A DNA stretch of 15,539 nucleotides, from positions 1-15,539 of the forward strand of contig JAZQHR010000077.1 in NCBI GenBank assembly GCA_045540695.1, read 5' to 3'. The notes beneath the pieces are model-generated. The model did not search any database. It worked only from the letters and a program-made list of their open reading frames with translations, and was not told the DNA's origin. Shown here one piece after another: positions 1-6,970 of the stretch (position 1 is the first letter of the stretch; every line of letters starts with the position of its first letter). This DNA comes from JAZQHR01 sp045540695. GTDB taxonomy: Bacteria; Bacillota; Clostridia; UMGS1810. The position numbers and the translations under genes are program-made.

Positions 1-378
1 ATCGGCAACAGCTTTATAAGCTTCAGCATTAAAAGCTGTGCAGTTTCTGTGTCCTGCGCTCCTGTAGGCTGTGTAGGCTGTGCCGAAATCAGCTTTGGAT
101 GGATGCAGCGCACCACCGCGTTTTTCCATACGGGTAACAAATTCATCAAAAAAACCGCGTATGAGCTGAACCTCTCCGTCAACATCATAAGACGTCATAA
201 AAGGTCCTACAAGACCTGCTGTTGCAGTACCGCCAAGGTAACCGTTTGCTTCTGCAAGAATTGTTTTTGCGCCGTGGCGTGCACTGCATACAGCCGCCGC
301 AAGTCCGGCACATCCACCACCCAAAACCATTACATCACATTCAAGCTCTTTTTTTACATCAAGAATTATTTTGCTCAT
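1..378 (-). CDS. FAD-dependent oxidoreductase, N-terminal part (cut by window edge)
   Basis: Only the first 126 codons are present; the gene continues past base 1. The translation begins MSKIILDVKKELECDVMVLG and has a Rossmann dinucleotide-binding motif at residues 20-25 (GGGCAG, fitting GxGxxG), followed by an acidic residue (E43) at the usual ribose-binding place and the LGGTATAG stretch (48-55) typical of the FAD_oxidored family of flavin-dependent oxidoreductases. The ATG at 378 is preceded by a good ribosome binding site (AGGTGA). It lies 28 bases downstream of the truncated isomerase on the same strand, so the two were probably co-transcribed. Composition is GC-richer (about 47-55% in sampled blocks) than most of the window. 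Substrate cannot be told; genes of this family beside sugar isomerases suggest oxidation of a sugar or cyclitol, which is inference. Confidence 0.8.
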   Translation of the reverse strand, partial: MSKIILDVKKELECDVMVLGGGCAGLAAAVCSARHGAKTILAEANGYLGGTATAGLVGPFMTSYDVDGEVQLIRGFFDEFVTRMEKRGGALHPSKADFGTAYTAYRSAGHRNCTAFNAEAYKAVAD

Positions 379-406
379 ATCTTCACCTCATGATTGATGG
401 CAGTTA

Positions 407-1168
407 TTAGTTTTTGAACTCTTCAATTTTCGATATCATCATTTTGCCGACCTTACACATAAAGATTGCCGCTTCTTTTTTAATTTCAAGCGGAAACTCT
501 CTCAAAAACGGATCGGCTTCATAAGTAAACTCACCGTCATAACCGATTTCAGCAAGCGCTTCCAAGGTTTCATCCCAGTTTATAAGCCCGAGATACGGCA
601 GAGCATGGGAGTCGTTCACATAGTCATTATCATGGACATGAAGTGCCTTGATGCGTTCTTTTCCAAGAACACGGATGGCACGTTGGGGTTCATCATCTGT
701 AAGTGTGCAATGACCAAGATCCAGACATCCCACAAACCATTCTGAATCAAGTGCATCAAGATACCTTACAAAATCCTCCGGAGTGCCGCATGCACTTGCT
801 GCTATGTGTTTCCGTTTTGTATAAGTTTTCCACATATTTTCAAGTGCAACTTTAATATTGAACTTTTGGCAATACGGAAGAAGACGGTTATAGAAATCCA
901 TGTTAAGTGCAAACTCATCTGTACCATCAGGGAAACCGTGTATGGGATGAACTACTATGATACCCGCACCAAGAAGTGATGCACATTCCATACTGCGTAC
1001 TATTTTATCAAACATCTTTTTATTGAACTCTTCGTCGTCATATTTGGCAGACGGAAAAGGGGCATGAGCCTGATTGCACACAATGCCTGCTTCATCAGCT
1101 GTTTTTTTGAGTCTGAGCATATATTCACGGTAGGCATCGGTATTGCGACACATAAGGTTTAGATGCAA
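407..1168 (-). CDS. Sugar phosphate isomerase/epimerase (TIM barrel), 5'-truncated
   Basis: The protein matches the xylose-isomerase-like TIM-barrel family (sugar phosphate isomerases/epimerases). Likely metal and catalytic residues are visible: E110 (VALEN), D150 and H153 (LDLGH), H178 (HVHD) and E217 (YEAD), plus the NQAHAPFP and GAGIIVVHP strands. Family members normally have about 35-45 further residues at the N-terminus, forming the first beta strand and helix; here the similarity starts abruptly at the second helix (DAYREYMLRLKKTADEAG). An in-frame TAA lies two codons before the first possible start, a TTG at 1168; an ATG at 1153 is the alternative. Neither has a well-spaced ribosome binding site. 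The gene is therefore probably a broken remnant, although metal-site residues after the first strand are intact. GC drops just upstream of the start. It is followed by the FAD oxidoreductase gene. Confidence 0.7.
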   Translation of the reverse strand: MHLNLMCRNTDAYREYMLRLKKTADEAGIVCNQAHAPFPSAKYDDEEFNKKMFDKIVRSMECASLLGAGIIVVHPIHGFPDGTDEFALNMDFYNRLLPYCQKFNIKVALENMWKTYTKRKHIAASACGTPEDFVRYLDALDSEWFVGCLDLGHCTLTDDEPQRAIRVLGKERIKALHVHDNDYVNDSHALPYLGLINWDETLEALAEIGYDGEFTYEADPFLREFPLEIKKEAAIFMCKVGKMMISKIEEFKN

Positions 1169-1277
1169 ACCTCTTTAACCATAATAATTGAACACCGTAA
1201 TCCATCCGTCTTTTGTTCCGAGTATTGTCCCTTTTTTACAAACTTCAACCGTTTCAAATTCTTGCAACAGCAGAATC

Positions 1278-1922
1278 TTATTCAAAATCAAGCAGTTCCG
1301 AAAAATTATATATGTAATAATCTGCTATGTTTTTTATATCGCAAGCATACTCCTCAGACGATGAATCATATACACCGCACACACTCATCCCTGCCTGTTT
1401 TGCAGTTTTATCGGCAGTATAATTATCATCAAGGAAAAGTATATCTTCTACGGATTTTCCAATTTTTTCTGCAGCCAATTTATATATATTCAGATCTGCT
1501 TTAGTTGTATTAAAATCATCACACGACCAAACATTTGTGAAAATATCATATATCCCCAATCTCTTAAGGCAACTATCGAGCATTGAATGAGGACTGGCCG
1601 TTAAAATATTAAGGTCAGCGCCGTTTTCCTTTAATTTTTTCAAAACGCTAATTACATTTTGCTTTGCCTCAATGTGATACTTGTATTCTTCCAAAGCGTA
1701 TGAATTCATAATGTAAACAATCTCTTCCCTGCTTTTATCAAGCCCAAGCTTTATAAAATATTCAGCTGTGCCTTTATAACCTAAAGGCGTAATTATTTTC
1801 ACAATATCATCACTGTAAGATATTGCATTTTCGTCAAGTATTCTAAGCATTACCGAAACAAATGTCGGCATTGAATCAACTAATGTTCCGTCAAAATCAA
1901 ATAAATATGTCGTATACTTCAT
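1278..1922 (-). CDS. HAD-family hydrolase (phosphoglycolate phosphatase/beta-phosphoglucomutase type)
   Basis: A HAD superfamily phosphatase of subclass I. With the start at 1922 it has 214 residues. Motif I is DFDGTLVDS with catalytic aspartates D9 and D11; motif II is the LTAS threonine/serine in the middle; the later LFLDDN is motif IV, whose aspartates bind Mg2+. An upstream ATG at 1934 is possible, but the start at 1922 has GGTGA five bases ahead, which favours it. It lies 28 bases downstream of the PHP gene on the same strand and has no promoter of its own that I can see, so it is probably the second gene of that operon. It likely removes phosphate from a small sugar phosphate or similar metabolite; the substrate cannot be read from the sequence. 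Base composition is AT-rich (near 30% GC in samples). Confidence 0.85.
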   Translation of the reverse strand: MKYTTYLFDFDGTLVDSMPTFVSVMLRILDENAISYSDDIVKIITPLGYKGTAEYFIKLGLDKSREEIVYIMNSYALEEYKYHIEAKQNVISVLKKLKENGADLNILTASPHSMLDSCLKRLGIYDIFTNVWSCDDFNTTKADLNIYKLAAEKIGKSVEDILFLDDNYTADKTAKQAGMSVCGVYDSSSEEYACDIKNIADYYIYNFSELLDFE

Positions 1923-1950
1923 TTTCTTCACCATCTAAAACTAAATTGTT

Positions 1951-2952
1951 TTATTCAAACAAATCGTCAACAAAATATGCATTTGTATAAGCATGTTTTC
2001 CGGTTGCATCTGTTATTGTAACTCTTACATAAATGTCTTCAGGTTTAACTTCAAACTCGGCTATATTCAAAAGCATACTGTCACAAGCTTCTATTTTTTT
2101 TGCTCTTCGAACACCTGTGTTGAATCTGATGCTTTTTACACCTGAACACTCAATATGCAGCCTACCATCTTCAATCCACAGACTATGAATTTCTGGTCCC
2201 TGTGATGCATAAAAGTTTCCGGCAATCATAGCATCTGTAATAGCCTTATATTCAAGTTTCTCCGCTTTAATCATGGTGAAACCGCCAAAGCAAGCTTCTT
2301 TACTGTGTGTATCATCCGTAGCTACACAATATATGCGTTTTCCATTTGCGAGCATATCGTCATAATCTTTTTCGTTATATTCAAAATAACCTAACACTTC
2401 ACACTCAGAATTAAAAACTTCCATTGCGTGCATAAAATTATATTTGTTATAATCATTATGTCCTTCCCGCGACCACGTGGGGTGGTTATATGTAACAAAA
2501 AATCCATTGTCACGAGCCTTTTTCATTATATTGTTAATGCATTCGCCGGTATACTCTCTTTCGTAATCAGGTTCATTTTCGTCATGTTTAACCTGACTTA
2601 CATAGTTAGCTGTGTTTCCCGGCAAATACTTAGAACGGTGAAAACAAATCTGTTTAACATTATCAGGTTCTAAAGCAATCAAGCACATATGACAGGTTTT
2701 TGAACCCAGCTTTTTGGGGTAATGCTCATTTATTTCCATCTCATAAGCATTTAACGGCAGAAATTTTTCATCTGCAAGCTCAGGATGCGGAATCAAAACA
2801 TCATGGTCAGTAAAAGCTACCACAGAGTATCCGCTTGATGTATATACTTCCTTTATTTCTTCAGGTGTCATTTTACCATCCGAAATTGTTGTATGACAGT
2901 GTAGGTTTGCTTTAAAAAACTGTCCGGTTTGAGGTAATAAATATTTTTTCAT
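1951..2952 (-). CDS. PHP-domain metal-dependent phosphoesterase
   Basis: A 333-residue protein with the PHP (polymerase and histidinol phosphatase) fold. Motif I is LHCHTTISDG (H18, H20, D25), motif II FTDHD (D49, H50), a later NHPTW gives another metal histidine, and ATDDTHS gives the final Asp/His pair. These are the ligands of the three-metal site of PHP phosphoesterases. A C-terminal beta-rich tail of about 90 residues (from about 245) follows the catalytic part. The start ATG is preceded by AAGGAG at good spacing and by a sigma-A-like promoter at 2977-3005. It heads the leftward set PHP-HAD; having two phosphatase-like enzymes together suggests successive removal of phosphates from one compound, which is inference. 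It is not a DNA polymerase or histidinol phosphatase by context. Confidence 0.85.
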   Translation of the reverse strand: MKKYLLPQTGQFFKANLHCHTTISDGKMTPEEIKEVYTSSGYSVVAFTDHDVLIPHPELADEKFLPLNAYEMEINEHYPKKLGSKTCHMCLIALEPDNVKQICFHRSKYLPGNTANYVSQVKHDENEPDYEREYTGECINNIMKKARDNGFFVTYNHPTWSREGHNDYNKYNFMHAMEVFNSECEVLGYFEYNEKDYDDMLANGKRIYCVATDDTHSKEACFGGFTMIKAEKLEYKAITDAMIAGNFYASQGPEIHSLWIEDGRLHIECSGVKSIRFNTGVRRAKKIEACDSMLLNIAEFEVKPEDIYVRVTITDATGKHAYTNAYFVDDLFE

Positions 2953-2976
2953 AATAATTTCTCCTTTACTTATAAG

Positions 2977-3005
2977 TTTATATAATATATTTTTTATCTA
3001 ATCAA
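2977..3005 (-). promoter_or_regulatory. Promoter of the PHP-HAD operon
   Basis: Read on the minus strand: -35 TTGATT (3000-3005), 17-base spacer, -10 TATAAA (2977-2982). It sits about 25 bases upstream of the PHP start codon with the ribosome binding site between. Confidence 0.55.
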
Positions 3006-3325
3006 AATCAGTTGAATACCGCCGTTTTGCTACGCCTTGCGGTCAGTATACCTTTTACATCTATATAAAAATACTTTTGTTCAATTTTAAAAGCAGCATA
3101 TTCCTGCATAAACACTGAAAAATCTCGATTGCATCTAAATCTTACTCTTTGTGATAGTTCGTATCAAGACAGGATTAAACAATCACTTTACAATACAAAT
3201 GTTACATCATATTTGTACAAAAAAATTATCCCATAATTTATATATCTCATTTTAACATTCTTACTTTCAAAATTCAACACGTTACAAGAATTTTTATCCG
3301 ATTAAAGCATTTCGCAACAAAAAAA
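3006..3325. other. Intergenic region without a recognisable gene
   Basis: About 320 bases between the PHP promoter and the terminator of the redox-protein operon. It is AT-rich with many stops in all frames. The only structure seen is a weak imperfect hairpin near 3018-3043 (ACCGC/GCGGT) in a short GC-richer patch. I recognise no RNA gene, riboswitch or gene remnant here. Confidence 0.5.
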
Positions 3326-3354
3326 TTAAAACCCGATTGTTTATCGGGTTTTAA
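3326..3354 (-). terminator. Rho-independent terminator of the Mrp/redox-protein operon
   Basis: A perfect 12-base-pair stem (3326-3337 with 3343-3354, loop 3338-3342). Read on the minus strand it begins two bases after the TGA of the redox-type gene and is followed by a run of seven T's. Confidence 0.9.
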
Positions 3355-3356
3355 AA

Positions 3357-3809
3357 TCATTTAACGCTTTCGATATATTCTTCTAATATAAGTGCTGCGT
3401 CATACACGTATTCTGCACAAGGTCGGCGTTCATAGTACTGTTTTGTACGCTCTGAAGGTGTTGGATTGTCCTTACCTTCCGCAAGGCCTAAAAGGTCGCG
3501 ACACACTATATATCCGTTCTTATCGGAAAACTTCTTTGCAAGGTTCTGGATAAGCTCATAATGCTTTGCCTTTGCTTTGTTATCGCTCGTATCAGTATAT
3601 CCGTACATAGCACCTACCACCATAAACATACCGCTTACAGCGCCGCACACCTCACGAAGTCTGCCCATTCCACCGCCAAACGATGACGAAAGCTTGATAG
3701 CAGTTTCAAAGTCCAAGCCCATTTTATCGTGAAACGCACCTACCACCGCCTGCGAGCAGTTATAACCTTCTAAAAAAAGCGATTTAGCTTTATCAGCATA
3801 AACTCCCAT
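3357..3809 (-). CDS. C_GCAxxG_C_C family putative redox protein
   Basis: A 150-residue protein of the C_GCAxxG_C_C family, named for its spaced cysteines. The pattern is complete: C18 (NCSQAV), C55 in EVCGAVSG, C103 (CRDLLGL) and C131 (CAEYVYDAA), together with the glycine-rich FGGGMGR just before the second cysteine. The cysteines suggest a redox or metal/Fe-S role, but the biochemical function of the family is not established to my knowledge. Its ATG overlaps the end of the upstream Mrp gene (shared base 3809), so the two are translationally coupled and probably act together. A terminator follows immediately after the stop. Confidence 0.88.
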   Translation of the reverse strand: MGVYADKAKSLFLEGYNCSQAVVGAFHDKMGLDFETAIKLSSSFGGGMGRLREVCGAVSGMFMVVGAMYGYTDTSDNKAKAKHYELIQNLAKKFSDKNGYIVCRDLLGLAEGKDNPTPSERTKQYYERRPCAEYVYDAALILEEYIESVK

Positions 3810-4627
3810 TATTTCATCATTCCTTCAAATATGTCATTCATATCGTCAAGCCAATTGCCTTCAAATAGCTCTATGCTTCCCGCATCACAAGCTGCTGCAA
3901 GCTTTGGCTGAACAGGAATCTTACCTATTACCTTAAGTCCGTGCTTATCGGCAACTTCTTCTATATGGCTGTCACCAAATATCTTAATCTCTTTGCCACA
4001 GTCAGGACACTCTACATAGCTCATATTTTCAACAAGTCCAAGTATAGGAATATTCATCATCTGTGCCATTCTTACAGCCTTTTCAACTATCATAGAAACA
4101 AGCTCCTGCGGTGATGCCACTATAACTATACCATCAACCGGAATAGATTGAAATACTGTTAGTGGTACGTCGCCTGTTCCGGGAGGCATATCTATAAACA
4201 TAAAGTCGATATCCTTCCATACTACGTCAGTCCAGAACTGCTTAACTGCTCCGCCAATTACCGGACCTCTCCAAACAACAGGATCAGTATCGTTTTCTAA
4301 AAGAAGGTTAAGGCTCATTACGTCTATGCCTGTTTTGGTTCTTACAGGATATAGTCCTGCATCGTCACCTGTAGCCTTCTCGGTAAGACCAAACATTTTT
4401 GGTACAGAAGGGCCTGTAATATCCGCATCAAGTATAGCAGTGCTATATCCATTTCTCTGCGATAGCACTGACAAAAGTGCAGTAACAAGCGACTTACCTA
4501 CTCCACCCTTACCGCTTACTACACCAATTATTTTTTTAATATTCGAAAGCTCGTGCGGTTTTTCAAGAAAGCTTTCTTTGCTTCCGCAATTTGAACCGCA
4601 GCTTTCGCAATTATGATCGCATCCCAT
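3809..4627 (-). CDS. Mrp/NBP35-type Fe-S cluster carrier ATPase
   Basis: A 272-residue P-loop ATPase of the Mrp/NBP35/ApbC family, which binds and hands over [4Fe-4S] clusters in the cytoplasm. It has the deviant Walker A motif GKGGVGKS (39-46), the DADITGPSVPKMFG switch region (67-80), DMPPGTGD (146-153) and the signature CxxC at C207/C210, which bridges a cluster between two subunits. It lacks the N-terminal DUF59 domain of many bacterial Mrp proteins. Instead the first 16 residues hold four cysteines (C3, C7, C10, C14), resembling the N-terminal ferredoxin-like cluster site of NBP35. The start has GGAGG eight bases upstream and its own promoter. Coupled to the downstream C_GCAxxG_C_C gene. 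Confidence 0.93.
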   Translation of the reverse strand: MGCDHNCESCGSNCGSKESFLEKPHELSNIKKIIGVVSGKGGVGKSLVTALLSVLSQRNGYSTAILDADITGPSVPKMFGLTEKATGDDAGLYPVRTKTGIDVMSLNLLLENDTDPVVWRGPVIGGAVKQFWTDVVWKDIDFMFIDMPPGTGDVPLTVFQSIPVDGIVIVASPQELVSMIVEKAVRMAQMMNIPILGLVENMSYVECPDCGKEIKIFGDSHIEEVADKHGLKVIGKIPVQPKLAAACDAGSIELFEGNWLDDMNDIFEGMMK

Positions 4628-4658
4628 AACTCAATTCCTCCATTGTAATTTTTTTATT

Positions 4659-4687
4659 AGTATACCACAAAAACATATTTTTGTAAA
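4659..4687 (-). promoter_or_regulatory. Promoter of the Mrp operon
   Basis: On the minus strand: -35 TTTACA (4682-4687), 17-base spacer, -10 TATACT (4659-4664). It lies between the terminator of the upstream dehydrogenase operon and the Mrp start. Confidence 0.7.
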
Positions 4688-4694
4688 CATAAAA

Positions 4695-4716
4695 AAGGTG
4701 CTCTTGTGAGCACCTT
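4695..4716 (-). terminator. Rho-independent terminator after glycerol-1-phosphate dehydrogenase
   Basis: A perfect 9-base-pair stem (AAGGTGCTC 4695-4703 with GAGCACCTT 4708-4716) and a four-base loop; on the minus strand a run of six T's follows the stem. It starts five bases past the dehydrogenase stop codon. Confidence 0.9.
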
Positions 4717-4721
4717 CGATA

Positions 4722-5984
4722 TTATTTATGAAGAATTTCCCAGTACATCCAAAGAACTGTGTATCTATCCTTAAGGTCCTTTGCGTACCATTTTGAATAA
4801 TATACCTTTTCATCGCCGTACATATCCATAAAGTCGTCATAAGGAAGCTCTATTTCGTCAAGCAATGCACGTATTTCATCGCTTGACGGAACTTCTGATA
4901 GTACGTCTTTTATCTCGTTCCATTTTGATTTATACACCGATACCATATCCTTTGCGTACCAGTTTAATTTGTTCTGCTGTGCTATTACGCCCTCTGCGGC
5001 ATCGTAATATATATTATCGATTATCTTTTCCCATTTTTCCTTGTCAAATGGTGCAACCTCGCCTATTTCGTCAATTTTAAGAAGCTCTTCACGAAGAATT
5101 TGTGTAATATATGTTGAGTACATAACGTCTATTCCGTGTAGGAAATACGGCATACCAGTCATAATACCTGTAACCTCATAGAAGTGTGACAAATGATGTT
5201 CACTACCTGATGCAGGACGTGAATTTCCAACATAGCTCATTGCAACACCAACTACAACAAGTGCTTCCATAAGTGTTTTTATACTTTCTTCATCCCGTGC
5301 AAGAACGCCTTTTGCAAGTGGTTTAACCTTTTCTACCATATCCATAGTAAGGTTATACACATAGTCACATATATATTCACCATTTACAACATGGCTTAAT
5401 TTCCAATCATTAAGTGCTGAATACTTACCGATAATGTCACCATAGCCTGATTTAATCATATCAATCGGTGCGTCTTTTATTACAGAAGTATCAGCAATAA
5501 TAGCTGCAGGAACGTGTGCACCGTAAGTAATCTTCATACTGCCTATAATCATAGCCGCACCAACCGATGCATAACCATCCATAGAAGGTGCAGTAGCTAC
5601 TATATAATATGGAAGACTGTTTTTATAGCTCACATATTTACAAAGGTCGTTTATTACACCGGAGCCAATACCGATGATAAGGTCAGTTTTGTCACTTACT
5701 TTGTCGTTTAGCTTTTCAATTGCTTCTTCGTTTGGTACAAGTATTCCATCATCATCGTACACAAATAGAGTTTCCAACTTGTCACCAAGTGCATCAACTA
5801 CCTTTTCACCACATACAGCAAAAGTGTTTTTATCTGCAGTTACAACAATACTTTTGTAATTTTCCGCAAGTGCAGGAAGCTTCCTTATAGCATCGTTTTC
5901 TATAACAACGCTTTTTATATCACACTTATGCTCCATACCGCATTCGCATTTTACTGTTTTATTTAAAAGGCTGTTTATATCCAT
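4722..5984 (-). CDS. sn-Glycerol-1-phosphate dehydrogenase (AraM/EgsA family)
   Basis: A 420-residue protein of the iron-containing alcohol dehydrogenase-like glycerol-1-phosphate dehydrogenases (EC 1.1.1.261), which reduce dihydroxyacetone phosphate to sn-glycerol 1-phosphate with NAD(P)H. Visible motifs: cofactor-binding GIGSGVINDL (105-114), APSMDGYAS (132-140), SGYGDIIGKYSALNDW (179-194) with metal ligand D183, the SGSEHHLSHFYE histidines (263, 264, 267) and H283 in FLHG, giving the other metal ligands. The N-terminus has C13, C15 and C21 in a CxCG...C cluster, a feature of the longer clostridial form. The ATG shares a base with the stop of the upstream HAD gene (TAATG), and AAGGAG lies within that gene's end, so translation is coupled. 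No PcrB-type prenyltransferase, the usual partner in Bacillus, is in the window. Confidence 0.92.
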   Translation of the reverse strand: MDINSLLNKTVKCECGMEHKCDIKSVVIENDAIRKLPALAENYKSIVVTADKNTFAVCGEKVVDALGDKLETLFVYDDDGILVPNEEAIEKLNDKVSDKTDLIIGIGSGVINDLCKYVSYKNSLPYYIVATAPSMDGYASVGAAMIIGSMKITYGAHVPAAIIADTSVIKDAPIDMIKSGYGDIIGKYSALNDWKLSHVVNGEYICDYVYNLTMDMVEKVKPLAKGVLARDEESIKTLMEALVVVGVAMSYVGNSRPASGSEHHLSHFYEVTGIMTGMPYFLHGIDVMYSTYITQILREELLKIDEIGEVAPFDKEKWEKIIDNIYYDAAEGVIAQQNKLNWYAKDMVSVYKSKWNEIKDVLSEVPSSDEIRALLDEIELPYDDFMDMYGDEKVYYSKWYAKDLKDRYTVLWMYWEILHK

Positions 5985-6700
5985 TATAATAGCTCCTTTA
6001 ATACGTTTTCAAGTTCTCTGTAGTCATCTATACATATAAAGTTGAAATCTGACTTATACACCGATTCATCGTTTCCGCCTATACCATAATCGTCGCCGAC
6101 AAACGCTACCTCGCTATGAGCATAGCCGTTTTCTTTGCAATATTTATCAAGTGCATAATATTTGTTGTACGGTGCAGGTGCCATATCAAATGAAGAAGTA
6201 CCGCCTACAAATACAGTGTAATCGGAAAAAGTATCTGCTACATCGTCATATATCTTTCTTCTTTTCTCTCTTGTTGGGTCAAATTTGAGTTTATCAGAAA
6301 GCTCTGCCTTTGTGCCAAGTATAGGGAAAGTAACGCATCCTGAATCGTGATACTCTACATTATCACCTGCAAACTCGGTAAAGCCGTATTTTTCACGAAG
6401 CATAGTTACTCTCTTATCAGCAGACTCTCTGTCGCAAGGTAAGTGGTTATCCTCTACTATATCAAGCTCGCCTGTTTTTTCGTTATACTCTCCGTACTGC
6501 ATACCATAGTTACCAATGATATCGATAGGATATTTATTCATCTGGTTAAATATTCTCATACACTGACCTGCTCCCACCATAAGAAGCTTGTACTTTTTAG
6601 ATAGTCTGTCAAGAACAGATTTATTAGCATCTTCAAGCTTACTTTTGTGCTGTGTAAGAGTGCCGTCTAAATCAAACGCAATAAGTTTAATATTATTCAT
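5984..6700 (-). CDS. HAD-family phosphatase resembling eukaryotic-type phosphomannomutase
   Basis: A 238-residue HAD protein of the Cof/phosphomannomutase-like (type IIB) group. Motif I is FDLDGTLTQ (D10, D12); VGGTSSFDMAPAPYNK (165-180) contains the cap-to-core region and the motif III lysine K180, closely recalling the GG-x-SF-D-P-G-x-K segment of eukaryotic phosphomannomutases; motif IV is VGDDYGIGGND (201-211), again with the GGND signature. It starts at an ATG with GGGAGG upstream and a sigma-A-like promoter at 6741-6769, and its stop overlaps the dehydrogenase start. It could be a sugar phosphomutase or a phosphatase; coupling to glycerol-1-phosphate dehydrogenase makes a phosphatase acting on a related C3 or sugar phosphate plausible, but that is inference. 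Confidence 0.85.
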   Translation of the reverse strand: MNNIKLIAFDLDGTLTQHKSKLEDANKSVLDRLSKKYKLLMVGAGQCMRIFNQMNKYPIDIIGNYGMQYGEYNEKTGELDIVEDNHLPCDRESADKRVTMLREKYGFTEFAGDNVEYHDSGCVTFPILGTKAELSDKLKFDPTREKRRKIYDDVADTFSDYTVFVGGTSSFDMAPAPYNKYYALDKYCKENGYAHSEVAFVGDDYGIGGNDESVYKSDFNFICIDDYRELENVLKELL

Positions 6701-6740
6701 ACATTCCTCCCAAAATTTAAAATTAATACAGTATGTTTAT

Positions 6741-6769
6741 ATTTTAACACATCAACAAACATTTTTCAA
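6741..6769 (-). promoter_or_regulatory. Promoter of the HAD-glycerol-1-phosphate dehydrogenase operon
   Basis: On the minus strand: -35 TTGAAA (6764-6769), exactly 17 bases, -10 TAAAAT (6741-6746). The start codon is about 40 bases downstream. A palindrome cluster lies directly upstream at 6774-6801. Confidence 0.65.
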
Positions 6770-6773
6770 TATC

Positions 6774-6801
6774 TGTCAAAATAGTTGACATTTTCTCAAC
6801 T
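6774..6801. promoter_or_regulatory. Overlapping palindromes, candidate operator
   Basis: TGTCAA-N5-TTGACA (6774-6790) overlaps a second inverted repeat AGTTGA-N7-TCAACT (6783-6801). They sit between the divergent HAD and aldolase promoters, just upstream of the HAD -35 box. The symmetry suits a dimeric regulator; none is encoded beside it. Confidence 0.4.
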
Positions 6802-6892
6802 TTTATCATTTTGTGCTCTGTTTTTAAATAATGTCCACACCCCAAAAAGAAAATAATTCAAAAGAAAAACAAAGAAAATCAAAAGAAAACAC

Positions 6893-6921
6893 TTGCAAAA
6901 CCACAAAAAGTGTTGTATAAT
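6893..6921 (+). promoter_or_regulatory. Promoter of the aldolase gene
   Basis: -35 TTGCAA (6893-6898), 17-base spacer, perfect -10 TATAAT (6916-6921), about 50 bases before the start codon. An A-rich tract with repeated AAAGAAAA units directly precedes the -35 box and could act as an UP element. Confidence 0.8.
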
Positions 6922-6970
6922 GTATTTATAAAATATAGTATTTACAATCTTATTTTTAGGAGGATACAAT

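Noticed and set aside
49..393. Plus-strand open frame at the left edge
   Set aside because: The opposite strand encodes an FAD oxidoreductase with a clear dinucleotide-binding motif and ribosome binding site.
3018..3043. Possible riboswitch or small RNA hairpin in the 3006-3325 gap
   Set aside because: Only a five-base-pair imperfect stem was seen; no known aptamer pattern, and no terminator or promoter fits an RNA gene.
4631..4840. Short minus-strand frame across the dehydrogenase 3' end
   Set aside because: It runs through the terminator hairpin and the Mrp promoter and has no similarity I recognise.
6846..6889. CRISPR-like short direct repeats
   Set aside because: Units are only eight A-rich bases with spacing of 10-15 bases; they fit an upstream promoter tract, not repeats with spacers.
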